Assembly (NCBI GenBank): GCA_958298945.1
Contig: OY282608.1
Coordinates: 12,129,933-12,193,932 of the forward strand
Reading direction: 5' to 3'
Length of the DNA stretch: 64,000 nucleotides
DNA from: Atherix ibis
Taxonomy: Eukaryota; Arthropoda; Insecta; Diptera; Athericidae
Both the position numbers and the translations under genes were made by a program. The notes beneath the pieces were generated by a model that made no database searches, was not told the origin of the DNA, and was given only the letters and a program-made list of their open reading frames with translations. This document shows, one piece after another, positions 23,051 through 32,736 of this stretch (within the stretch, counting starts at the first letter, position 1; each line of letters starts with the position of its first letter).

Positions 23051-25130
23051 GTTGGTTGGTTGGTTTGTTGGTTTGTTGGCTTGTTGGCTTGCTGGCTTTT
23101 TGGTTTGTTGGTTTGTTAGTTTGGTGGTTTGTTGGTTTGTTAGTTTGTTGGCTTGTTGGTTTGTTGGTTTGTTGGTTTGTTTGTTTGTTGGTTTGTTCGT
23201 TTGTTGGTTTGTTGGTTTGTTGGTTTGTTGGCTTGTTGGTTTGTTGGTTTGTTGGTTTGTTGGTTTGTTGATTTGGTGGTTTGTTGGCTTGTTGGTTTGT
23301 TGGTTTGTTCATTTGTTGGCTTATTGGTTTGTTGGCTTGTTGACTTGTTGGTTTGTTGGTTTGTTGGTTTGTTGGGTTGTTGGTTTGGTGGTTTGTTGGT
23401 TTGTTGGCTTGTTGGTTTGTTGGTTTGTTGGTTTGTTGGCTTGTTGGTTTGTTGGTTTGTTGGTTGGTTGGTTTGTAGGTTTGTTGGGTTGTTGGCTTGT
23501 TGGCTTTTTGGTTTATTGGTTTGTTAGTTTGGTGGTTTGTTGGTTTGTTAGTTTGTTGGCTTGTTGGTTTGTTGGTTTGTTGGTTTGTTTGTTTGTTGGT
23601 TTGTTCGTTTGTTCGTTTGTTGGTTTGTTTGTTTGTTCGTTTGTTGGCTTGTTGGCTTGTTGGTTTCTTGGTTTGTTAGTTTGTTGGTTTGTTGGTTTGG
23701 TGGTTTGTTGGTTTGTTGGCTTGTTGGTTTGTTGGTTTGTTGGTTGGTTGGTTTGTAGGTTTGTTGGGTTGTCAGCTTGTTGGCTTTTTCGTTTATTGGT
23801 TTGTTAGTTTGGTGGTTTGTTGGTTTGTTAGTTTGTTGGCTTGTTGGTTTGTTGGTTTGTTGGTTTGTTTGTTTGTTGGTTTGTTCGTTTGTTCGTTTGT
23901 TGGTTGGTTGGTTTGTTGGTTTGTTGGCTTGTTGGTTTGTTGGTTTGGTGGTTTGTTGATTTGGTGGTTTGTTGGCTTGTTGGTTTGTTGGTTTGTTCAT
24001 TTGTTGGCTTGTTGGTTTGTTGGCTTGTTGGCTTGTTGGTTTGTTGGTTTGTTGGTTTGTTGGGTTGTTGGTTTGTTGGCTTATTGGTGTGTTGGTTTGG
24101 TGGTTTGTTTGTTTGTTTGTTGGTTTGTTCGTTTGTTGGCTTGTTGGTTTGTTGGTTTGTTGGTCTGTTCGTTTCTTGGTTTTTTGGTTTGTTCGCTTGT
24201 TTGTTTGCTGGTTTTTGGTTTGTTGGCTTGTTGGTTTGTTGGCTTGCTGGCTTGGTGGTTTGTTGGTTTGTTCGTTCGTTGGCTTGTTGGCTTCTTGGTT
24301 TGTTGGTTTGTTGGTTTGTTCGTTTGTTGGTTTGTTGGTTGGTTGGCTCGTTGGTTTGTTGGTTTGTTCGTTTGTTGGTTTGTTGGTTTGTTCGTTTGTT
24401 GGTTTGTTGGTTTGTTGGTTTGTTGGCTTGATGGTTTGTTTGTTTGTTGGTTTGTTGGCTTGTTGGTTTGTTGGTTTGTTTGTTTGTTGGTTTGTTGGTT
24501 TGTTGGTCTGCTCGTTTGTTGGTTTGTTTGTTGGTTCGCTCGTTGGTTTGTTGGCTTTTTGGTTTGTTGGCTTGTTGTTTTGTTGGCTTATTTGCTTGTT
24601 GGTTTGTTCGTTTGTTGGCTTGTTGGTTTGTTGGTTTGTTGGTTTGTTGGTTTGTTGGTTTGTTGGTTTGTTGGCTTGTTGGTTTGTTGGTTTGTTGGTT
24701 GGTTGGTTTGTTGGTTTGTTGGCTTGTTGGCTTGTTGGCTTTTTGGTTTGTTGGTTTGTTAGTTTGGTGGTTTGTTGGTTTGTTAGTTTGTTGGCTTGTT
24801 GGTTTGTTGGTTTGTTGGTTTGTTTGTTTGTTGGTTTGTTCGTTTGTTCGTTTGCTGGTTTGTTGGTTTGTTGGCTTGTTGGTTTGTTGGTTTGTTGGTT
24901 TGTTGATTTGGTGGTTTGTTGGCTTGCTGGTTTGTTGGTTTATTCATTTGTTGGCTTGTTGGTTTGTTGGCTTGTTAACTTGTTGGTTTGTTGGTTTGTT
25001 GGTTTGTTGGGTTGTTGGTTTGTTGGCTTATTGGTGTGTTGGTTTGTTGGTTTATTTGTTTGTTGGTTTGTTCGTTTGTTGGCTTGTTGGTTTGTTGGTT
25101 TGTTCGTTTGTTGGCTTGTTGGCTTGTTGG
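23050..25130 (+). repeat. Diverged third copy of part of the 2,795-bp unit
   Basis: This segment matches about 19,050-21,150 at displacements of 4,000 to 4,032 bp (TTCAT at 19,277 and 23,309; 19,465/23,497; 19,937/23,969). It repeats the GTTGTCAGCTTG string (near 23,770) and the double TTTGTTTGTTTG region near 24,110. It carries private changes missing from both 2,795-bp copies, such as GGTTTCTTGG near 23,664, GGCTTTTTCG near 23,780 and a GGTTGGTTGG near 23,902. It therefore separated earlier than the two tandem copies did from each other. Confidence 0.8.
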
Positions 25131-25738
25131 TTTGTTGGTTTGTTGGTTTGTTCGTTTGTTGGTTTGTTGGTTTGTTGGTTTGTTGGTCTGCTCGTTTGTT
25201 GGTTTGTTGGTTTGTTCGCTCGTTGGTTTGTTGGTTTTTTGGTTTGTTGGCTTGTTGTTTTGTTGGCTTGTTTGCTTGTTGGTTTGTTGGTTTGTTCGTT
25301 TGTTGGCTTGTTGGCTTGTTGGTTTGTTGGTTTGTTGGTTTGTTGGTTTGTTGGTTTGTTGGTTTGTTGGCTTGTTGGTTTGTTGGTTTGTTGGTTGGCT
25401 GGTTTGTTGGTTTGTTGGCTTGTTGGCTTGTTGGCTTTTTGGTTTGTTGGTTTGTTAGTTTGGTGGTTTGTTGGTTTGTTGGCTTATTGGTGTGTTGGTT
25501 TGTTGGTTTATTTGTTTGTTGGTTTGTTCGTTTGTTGGCTTGTTGGTTTGTTGGTTTGTTGGTTTGTTAGTTTGTTGTTTTGCTCGTTTGTTGGTTTGTT
25601 GGTTTGTTCGTTTGTTGGTTTGTTGGTTTGTTGGTTTGTTGGCTTGTTGGCTTGTTGGTTTTTTGGTTTGTTGGCTTGTTGGTTTGTTGGTTTGTTGGCT
25701 TGTTGGTTTGTTGGTTTGTTGGTTTGTTCGTTTGTTCG

Positions 25739-26586
25739 CTTGTCGGTTTGTTGGCTTGTTGGTTTGTTGGTTTGTTGGGTTGTTGGTTTGTTCGTTTGTT
25801 GGTTTGTTTTTTTGTTGGTTTGTTGGTTTGTTGGTTTGTTGGTTTGTTGGTCTGCTCGTTTGTTGGTTTGTTGGTTTGTTCGCTCGTTGGTTTGTTGGTT
25901 TTTTGGTTTGTTGGCTTGTTGTTTTGTTGGCTTGTTTGCTTGTTGGTTTGTTGGTTTGTTCGTTTGTTGGCTTGTTGGCTTGTTGGTTTGTTGGTTTGTT
26001 GGTTTGTTGGTTTGTTGGTTTGTTGGTTTGTTGGCTTGTTGGTTTGTTGGTTTGTTGGTTGGCTGGTTTGTTGGTTTGTTGGCTTGTTGGCTTGTTGGCT
26101 TTTTGGTTTGTTGGTTTGTTAGTTTGGTGGTTTGTTGGTTTGTTAGTTTGTTGGCTTGTTGGTTTGTTGGTTTGTTGGTTTGTTTGTTTGTTGGTTTGTT
26201 CGTTTGTTCGTTTGTTCGTTTGTTGGTTTGTTGGTTTGTTGGTTTGTTGGTTTGTTGGCTTGTTGGTTTGTTGGTTTGTTGGTTTGTTGATTTGGTGGTT
26301 TGTTGGCTTGTTGGTTTGTTGGTTTGTTCATTTGTTGGCTTGTTGGTTTGTTGGCTTGTTGGCTTGTTGGTTTGTTGGTTTGTTGGTTTGTTGGGTTGTT
26401 GGTTTGTTGGCTTATTGGTGTGTTGGTTTGTTGGTTTGTTTGTTTGTTGGTTTGTTCGTTTGTTGGCTTGTTGGTTTGTTGGTTTGTTGGATTGTTGGTT
26501 TGTTTGTTTGTTGGTTTGTTCGTTTGTTGGCTTGTTGGTTTGTTGGTTTGTTGGATTGTTGGTTTGTTCGTTTGCTGGCTTGCTGG
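25739..26586 (+). repeat. 848-bp (106-monomer) higher-order unit, copy 1
   Basis: The tandem pair is displaced by exactly 106 monomers: CTTGTCGG near 25,739 and 26,587, and identical blocks at 26,143 and 26,991. Upstream of the start the copies differ (TTCGCTTGTCGG against GCTGGCTTGTCGG). An older relative lies at 21,990-22,720. It carries TTTTTTTGTTGG near 25,805, GGTTGGCTGG near 26,060 and TTGATTTGGTGG near 26,287. Confidence 0.85.
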
Positions 26587-27340
26587 CTTGTCGGTTTGTT
26601 GGCTTGTTGGTTTGTTGGTTTGTTGGGTTGTTGGTTTGTTCGTTTGTTGGTTTGTTTTTTTGTTGGTTTGTTGGTTTGTTGGTTTGTTGGTTTGTTGGTC
26701 TGCTCGTTTGTTGGTTTGTTGGTTTGTTCGCTCGTTGGTTTGTTGGTTTTTTGGTTTGTTGGCTTGTTGTTTTGTTGGCTTGTTTGCTTGTTGGTTTGTT
26801 GGTTTGTTCGTTTGTTGGCTTGTTGGCTTGTTGGTTTGTTGGTTTGTTGGTTTGTTGGTTTGTTGGTTTGTTGGTTTGTTGGCTTGTTGGTTTGTTGGTT
26901 TGTTGGTTGGCTGGTTTGTTGGTTTGTTGGCTTGTTGGCTTGTTGGCTTTTTGGTTTGTTGGTTTGTTAGTTTGGTGGTTTGTTGGTTTGTTAGTTTGTT
27001 GGCTTGTTGGTTTGTTGGTTTGTTGGTTTGTTTGTTTGTTGGTTTGTTCGTTTGTTCGTTTGTTCGTTTGTTGGTTTGTTGGTTTGTTGGTTTGTTGGTT
27101 TGTTGGCTTGTTGGTTTGTTGGTTTGTTGGTTTGTTGATTTGGTGGTTTGTTGGCTTGTTGGTTTGTTGGTTTGTTCATTTGTTGGCTTGTTGGTTTGTT
27201 GGCTTGTTGGCTTGTTGGTTTGTTGGTTTGTTGGTTTGTTGGGTTGTTGGTTTGTTGGCTTATTGGTGTGTTGGTTTGTTGGTTTGTTTGTTTGTTGGTT
27301 TGTTCGTTTGTTGGCTTGTTGGTTTGTTGGTTTGTTGGAT
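26587..27340 (+). repeat. 848-bp higher-order unit, copy 2 (last zone A unit)
   Basis: This copies 25,739-26,586 and is the last complete zone A unit before zone B. It ends where GGATTGTTGGTTTGTTCG (near 27,334) replaces GGATTGTTGGTTTGTTTG of copy 1. The same unit, with what follows it, recurs near 39,149 at a displacement of about 12,158 bp, so the zone A/B border itself has been duplicated. Confidence 0.83.
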
Positions 27341-27570
27341 TGTTGGTTTGTTCGTTTGTTGGCTTGTTGGTTTGTTGGTTAGTTGGTTTGTTCGTTTGTT
27401 GGCTTGTTGGTTTGTTGGCTTGCTGGCTTGCTGGCTTGTTGGTTTGTTGGTTTGTTGGTTTGTTTGTTTGTTGGTTTGTTCGTTTGTTGGTTTGTTGGTT
27501 TGTTGGTTTGTTGGTTTGTTGGTTTGTTGGTTTGTTGGTTTGTTGGTTTGTAGGTTAATTGGTTTGTTGG
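27341..27570 (+). repeat. Transition from zone A to zone B
   Basis: Zone A markers stop here. The segment holds GGTTAGTTGG near 27,381, two or three GCTGGCTTG monomers near 27,420-27,435 and a TAGGTTAATTGG string near 27,550. The first part resembles 3,325-3,385 and 39,530-39,595. No gene is visible. Confidence 0.7.
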
Positions 27571-29660
27571 TTTGTTGGTTTGTTGGTTTGTTGGTTTGTT
27601 TGTTTGTTGGTTTGTTGGCTTGTTGGCTTGTTGGTTTGTTCGTTTGTTGGATTGTTCGTTTGTTGGTTTGTTGTTTTGTTGGTTTGTTGGCTTATTGGCA
27701 TGTTGGTTTATTGGTTTGTTGGCTTTTTGGTTTATTGGTATGTTGGCTTGTTGGTATGTTGGTTTGTTGGTTTGTTGGTTTGTTGGTTTGATGGTTTGTT
27801 CGTTTGTTGGTTTGTTGGTTTGTTAGTTTGTTGGCTTGTTGGTTTGTTGGTTTGTTGGTTTGTTGGTTTGTTGGGTTGTTGGTTTGTTGGTTTGTTGGTT
27901 TGTTGGTTTGTTGGTTTGTTGGTTTGTTGGTTTGTTGGTTTGTTGGTTTGTTGGTTTGTTGGTTTGGTGGTTTGTTGGCTTGTTGGTTTGTGTGGTTGTT
28001 GGCTTGTTGGTTTGTTGGTTTGTTCGTTTGTTGGTTTGTTGGTTTGTTGGTTTGTTAGCTTGTTGGCTTGTTGGCTTGTTGGCTTGTTGGTTTGTTGGTT
28101 TGTTGGTTTGTTTATTTGTTGGTTTGTTGGTTTGTCCGTTTGTTGTTTTGTTGGTTTGTTGGTTTGTTGGTTTGTTGGTTTGTTGTTTTGTTGACTTGTT
28201 GGTTTGTTGGTTTGTTGGTTTGTTTGTTTGTTGGTTTGTTGGCTTGTTGGTTTGTTGGTTTGTTGGTTTGTTGGTTTGTTGGTTTGTTGGTTTGTTCGTT
28301 TGTTGGTTTGTTGGTTTGTTGGTATGTTGGTTTGTTGGTTTGTTGGCTTGTTGGTTTGTTGGTTTGTTGGTTTGTTGGTTTGTTGGCTTGTTGGTTTGTT
28401 GGTTTGTTGGTTTGTTGCTTTGTTAATTTTTTGGTTTGTTGGTTTGTTGGCTTGTTCGTTTGTTCGTTTGTTGGTTTTTGGTTTTTGGTTTGTTGGTTTG
28501 TTGGTTTGTTCGTTTTTTGGTTTGTTGGTTTGTTGGCTTGTTGGTTTGTTGGTTTGTTGGTTGTTTGGTTTGTTGGTTTGTTGGTTTGTTGGTTTGTTGG
28601 TTTGTTGGTTTGTTCGTTTGTTGGCTTATTGGCTTGTTGGTTTGTTGGTTTGTTCGTTTGTTGGTTTGTTGGTTTGTTGGTTTGTTGTTTTGTTGGATTG
28701 TTGGCTTGTTGGTTTGTTGGTTTGTTGGCTTGTTGGGTTGTTGGTTTTTTGGTTTGTTGGTTTGTTGGTTTGTTGGTTTGTTGGTTTGTTGGTTTGTTGG
28801 TTAGTGGGTTTGTTGGTTTGTTGGTTTGTTGGTTTGTTGGTTTGTTGGTTTGTTGGTTTGTTGGTTTGTTGGTTTATTGGCTTGTTGGTTTGTTGGTTTG
28901 TTAGTTTGTTGGTGTGTTTGTTTGTTGGCTTGTTGGCTTGTTGGTTTGTTGGTTTGTTGGTTTGTTGGTTTGTTGGTTTGTTCGTTTTTTGGTTTGTTGG
29001 CTTGTTGGTTTGTTCGTTTGTTGGTTTATTGGTTTGTTCGTTTATTGGTTTGTTGGTTTGTTGGTTTGTTGGTTTGTTGGCTTGTTGGTTTGTTGGCTTG
29101 TTGGTTTGTTCGTTTGTTGGTTTGTTGGTTTGTTGGTTTGTTGGTTTGATGGTTTGTTGGTTTGTTGGTTTGTTGGCTTGTTGGTTTGTTGGTTTGTTAG
29201 TTTGTTGGTGTGTTTGTTTGTTGGCTTGTTGGCTTGTTGGTTTGTTGGTTTGTTGGTTTGTTGGTTTGTTGCTTTGTTCGTTTTTTGGTTTGTTGGCTTG
29301 TTGGTTTGTTCGTTTGTTGGTTTATTGGTTTGTTCGTTTGTTGGTTTGTTGGTTTGTTGGCTTGTTGGTTCATTGGTTTGTTGGTTTGTTGGTTTGTTGG
29401 TTTGCTGGCTTGTTGGTTTGTTTGTTTGTTCGTTTGTTGGTTTGTAGATTTGTTTGTTTGTTGTCCTGTTGGCTTGTTGGTTTGTTGGTTTGTTGGTTTG
29501 TTGGCTTGTTGGTTTGCTGGTTTTGTTGGTTTGTTGGTTTGTTGGTTTGTTGGTTTGTTGGTTTGTTGGTTTGTTGGTTTGTTGGTTTGTTGGTTTGTTG
29601 GTTTTGTTGGTTTGTTGGTTTGTAGGTTTGTTCGTTTGTTGGTTTGTTGGTTGTTTGGTT
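27570..29660 (+). repeat. Zone B entry block, repeated 12.2 kb downstream
   Basis: This block matches 39,780-41,820 at displacements of 12,150-12,206 bp (28,204/40,410; 28,914/41,064; 29,454/41,604). It contains GTGTGGTTGTTGG near 27,991 and a pair of 7-bp monomers, GGTTTTTGGTTTTTGG, near 28,473, also found near 40,679. Long runs of unvaried GGTTTGTT occur between 27,840 and 27,960. No gene is visible. Confidence 0.8.
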
Positions 29661-30627
29661 TGTTGGTTTGTTGGTTTGTTGGTATGTTGGTTTGTTGGTT
29701 TGTTGGCTTATTGGCTTGTTGGTTTGTTGGTTTGTTCGTTTGTTGGTTTGTTGGTTTGTTGTTTTGTTGGATTGTTGGCTTGTTGGTTTGTTGGTTTTTT
29801 GGTTTGTTGGTTTTGTGGTTTGTTGGTTTGTTGGTTTGTTGGTTTGTTGGTTTGTTGGTTACTTGGTTGGTTATTTTGTTGGTTTGTTGGTTTGTTGGTT
29901 TGTTGGTTTGTTGGTTTGTTCGTTTGTTGGTTTGTTGGTTTGTTGGTTTGTTGGTTTGTTGGTTGTTTGGTTTGTTGGTTTGTTGGTTTGTTGGTTTGTT
30001 GGTTTGTTGGTTTGTTGGTTTGTTGGTTTGTTGGCTTATTGGCTTGTTGGTTTGTTGGTTTGTTCGTTTGTTGGTTTGTTGGTTTGTTGGTTTGTTGTTT
30101 TGTTGGATTGTTGGCTTGTTGGTTTGTTGGTTTGTTGGTTTGTTGGCTTGTTGGTTTGTTGGTTTTTTGGTTTGTTTGTTTGTTGGTTTGTTGGTTTGTT
30201 GGTTTGTGGGTTTGTGGGTTTGTTGGTTTGTTGGTTTGTTGGTTTGTTGGTTTGTTGGTTTGTTGGTTTGTTGGTTTGTTGGCTTGTTGGTTTGTTGCTT
30301 TGTTAGTTTGCTGGTGTGTTTGCTTGTTGGCTTGTTGACTTGTTGGTTTGTTGGTTTGTTGGTTTGTTGGTTTGTTGCTATGTTCGTTTTTTGGTTTGTT
30401 GGCTTGTTGGTTTGTTCGTTTGTTGGTTTGTTGGTTTGTTCGTTTGTTGGTTTGTTGGTTTGTTGGTTTGTTGGTTTGTTGGTTTGTTGGCTTGTTGGTT
30501 TGTTGGCTTGTTGGTTTGTTCGTTTGTTGGTTTGTTGGTTTGTTCGTTTGTTCGTTTGTTGGTTTGTTGGTTTGTTGGTTTGTTGGTTTTTTGGTTATTT
30601 GGTTTTTTGGTTTGTTGGCTTTTTGGT
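29660..30627 (+). repeat. 968-bp (121-monomer) higher-order unit, copy 1
   Basis: This is repeated directly 968 bp downstream (TTACTTGG at 29,861/30,829; GTGTGTTTGCTTG at 30,315/31,283). The left limit is near 29,660/30,628, upstream of which one side reads GGTTGTTTGG and the other GGCTTTTTGG. It carries the zone B series TTGGTATG, GGCTTATTGGCTTG, TTTTGTTGGATTG, TTACTTGG, GTGGGTTTGTGGG and GCTATGTTCG in that order. Confidence 0.88.
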
Positions 30628-31612
30628 TTGTTGGTTTGTTGGTTTGTTGGTATGTTGGTTTGTTGGTTTGTTGGCTTATTGGCTTGTTGGTTTGTTGGTT
30701 TGTTCGTTTGTTGGTTTGTTGGTTTGTTGTTTTGTTGGATTGTTGGCTTGTTGGTTTGTTGGTTTTTTGGTTTGTTGGTTTTGTGGTTTGTTGGTTTGTT
30801 GGTTTGTTGGTTTGTTGGTTTGTTGGTTACTTGGTTGGTTATTTTGTTGGTTTGTTGGTTTGTTGGTTTGTTGGTTTGTTGGTTTGTTCGTTTGTTGGTT
30901 TGTTGGTTTGTTGGTTTGTTGGTTTGTTGGTTGTTTGGTTTGTTGGTTTGTTGGTTTGTTGGTTTGTTGGTTTGTTGGTTTGTTGGTTTGTTGGTTTGTT
31001 GGCTTATTGGCTTGTTGGTTTGTTGGTTTGTTCGTTTGTTGGTTTGTTGGTTTGTTGGTTTGTTGTTTTGTTGGATTGTTGGCTTGTTGGTTTGTTGGTT
31101 TGTTGGTTTGTTGGCTTGTTGGTTTGTTGGTTTTTTGGTTTGTTTGTTTGTTGGTTTGTTGGTTTGTTGGTTTGTGGGTTTGTGGGTTTGTTGGTTTGTT
31201 GGTTTGTTGGTTTGTTGGTTTGTTGGTTTGTTGGTTTGTTGGTTTGTTGGCTTGTTGGTTTGTTGCTTTGTTAGTTTGCTGGTGTGTTTGCTTGTTGGCT
31301 TGTTGACTTGTTGGTTTGTTGGTTTGTTGGTTTGTTGGTTTGTTGCTATGTTCGTTTTTTGGTTTGTTGGCTTGTTGGTTTGTTCGTTTGTTGGTTTGTT
31401 GGTTTGTTCGTTTGTTGGTTTGTTGGTTTGTTGGTTTGTTGGTTTGTTGGTTTGTTGGCTTGTTGGTTTGTTGGCTTGTTGGTTTGTTCGTTTGTTGGTT
31501 TGTTGGTTTGTTCGTTTGTTCGTTTGTTGGTTTGTTGGTTTGTTGGTTTGTTGGTTTTTTGGTTATTTGGTTTTTTGGTTTGTTGGCTTTTTGGTTTGTT
31601 GGTTTGTTGGTT
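30628..31612 (+). repeat. 968-bp higher-order unit, copy 2
   Basis: This is the tandem copy of 29,660-30,627 and appears identical by eye across the marker series. It ends near 31,612, where copy 1 continues with GGTATGTTGG and copy 2 with GGCTTGTTGG. A displacement of exactly 121 monomers means no net monomer change since duplication. Confidence 0.87.
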
Positions 31613-32736
31613 TGTTGGCTTGTTGGTTTGTTGGTTTGTTTGTTTGTTGGTTTGTTGTTTTGTTGGTTTGTTGGCTTGTTAGCTTGTTGGTTTATTGGTT
31701 TGTTGGCTTGTTGGTTTTTTGGTTTGTTGGTTTGTTGGTTTGTTGGCTTGTTGGTTTGTTGGTTTGTTGGTTTGTTGGTTTGTTGGTTTGTTGGTTTGCT
31801 GGTTTGTTGGTTTGTTGGTTTGTTCGTTTGTTGGTTTGTAGATTTGTTGGTTTGATGGCTTGTTGGCTTGTTGGTTTGTTGGTTTGTTGGTTTGTTGGTT
31901 TGTTGCTTTGTTCGTTTTTTGGTTTGTTGGCTTGTTGGTTTGTTCGTTTGTTGGTTTATTGGTTTGTTCGTTTGTTGGCTTGTTGGTTTGTTGGTTTGTT
32001 GGTTTGTTGGTTTGTTGCTTTGTTCGTTTTTTGGTTTGTTGGCTTGTTGGTTTGTTCGTTTGTTGGTTTATTGGTTTGTTCGTTTGTTGGTTTGTTGGTT
32101 TGTTGGCTTGTTGGTTTGTTGGTTTGTTGGTTTGTTGGTTTGCTGGCTTGTTGGTTTGTTTGTTTGTTCGTTTGTTGGTTTGTAGATTTGTTTGTTTGTT
32201 GTCCTGTTGGCTTGTTGGTTTTTTGGTTTGTTGGTTTGTTGGCTTGTTGGTTTGTTGGTTTGTTAGTTTGTTGGTGTGTTTGTTTGTTGGCTTGTTGGCT
32301 TGTTGGTTTGTTGGTTTGTTGGTTTGTTGGTTTGTTGGTTTGTTCGTTTTTTGGTTTGTTGGCTTGTTGGTTTGTTCGTTTGTTGGTTTATTGGTTTGTT
32401 CGTTTGTTGGTTTGTTGGTTTGTTGGTTTGTTGGTTTGTTGGTTTGTTGGCTTGTTGGTTTGTTGGCTTCTTGGTTTGTTCGTTTGTTGGTTTGTTGGTT
32501 TGTTGGTTTGTTGGTTTGATGGTTTGTTGGTTTGTTGGTTTGTTGGCTTGTTGGTTTGTTGGTTTGTTAGTTTGTTGGTGTGTTTGTTTGTTGGCTTGTT
32601 GGCTTGTTGGTTTGTTGGTTTGTTGGTTTGTTGGTTTGTTGGTTTGTTGCTTTGTTCGTTTTTTGGTTTGTTGGCTTGTTGGTTTGTTCGTTTGTTGGTT
32701 TATTGGTTTGTTCGTTTGTTGGTTTGTTGGTTTGTT
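31613..32736 (+). repeat. Zone B block with a short internal repeat of GCTTTGTTCG modules
   Basis: GCTTTGTTCGTTTTTTGG occurs twice about 112 bp apart, near 31,906 and 32,018. The pair recurs at 34,218/34,330, 36,758/36,870, 43,222/43,342, 52,606/52,718 and 58,124/58,236. It also holds GGTTTGTAGATTTG near 31,836 and a TTGTCCTGTTGG string near 32,200. No gene is visible. Confidence 0.75.

Larger units (their letters stand above)
1..27430 (+). repeat. Zone A: first higher-order repeat family
   Basis: This zone is defined by variant strings that are absent or rare later. GGTCTGCTCG occurs for example near 1,793, 3,089, 4,512, 5,570, 6,866, 8,270, 9,787, 10,131, 11,556, 17,679, 20,473, 22,103, 25,187, 25,850 and 26,698. 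TTGATTTGGTGG or a close form occurs near 496, 4,943, 8,704, 9,241, 11,810, 12,441, 13,401, 14,714, 17,128, 19,925, 21,431, 22,541, 24,902, 26,287 and 27,135. TTCGCTCG and GGCTTATTGGTGTG are further markers. The TTACTTGGTTGG string typical of zone B was not found here. Markers recur in fixed order within kilobase blocks, so these are higher-order units and not random mutation. Confidence 0.85.

Noticed and set aside
24444..27791. Forward open frame of 1,115 codons resembling a Leu/Val/Cys/Trp-rich membrane protein
   Set aside because: It is the satellite read in frame, starts at a non-ATG codon, and the same peptide appears in the other two forward frames. It crosses several duplication borders and the zone boundary.
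28473..28490. GGTTTTTGG short monomers as splice or polypyrimidine signals
   Set aside because: They are 7-bp length variants of the monomer, shared with the duplicate near 40,679; there is no exon-like sequence nearby.
29857..29880. TTACTTGGTTGGTTATTTT as a protein-binding site or mobile-element end
   Set aside because: It recurs only as part of larger duplicated zone B units and has no terminal inverted repeats or target duplications. It is best explained as a cluster of variant monomers carried along.
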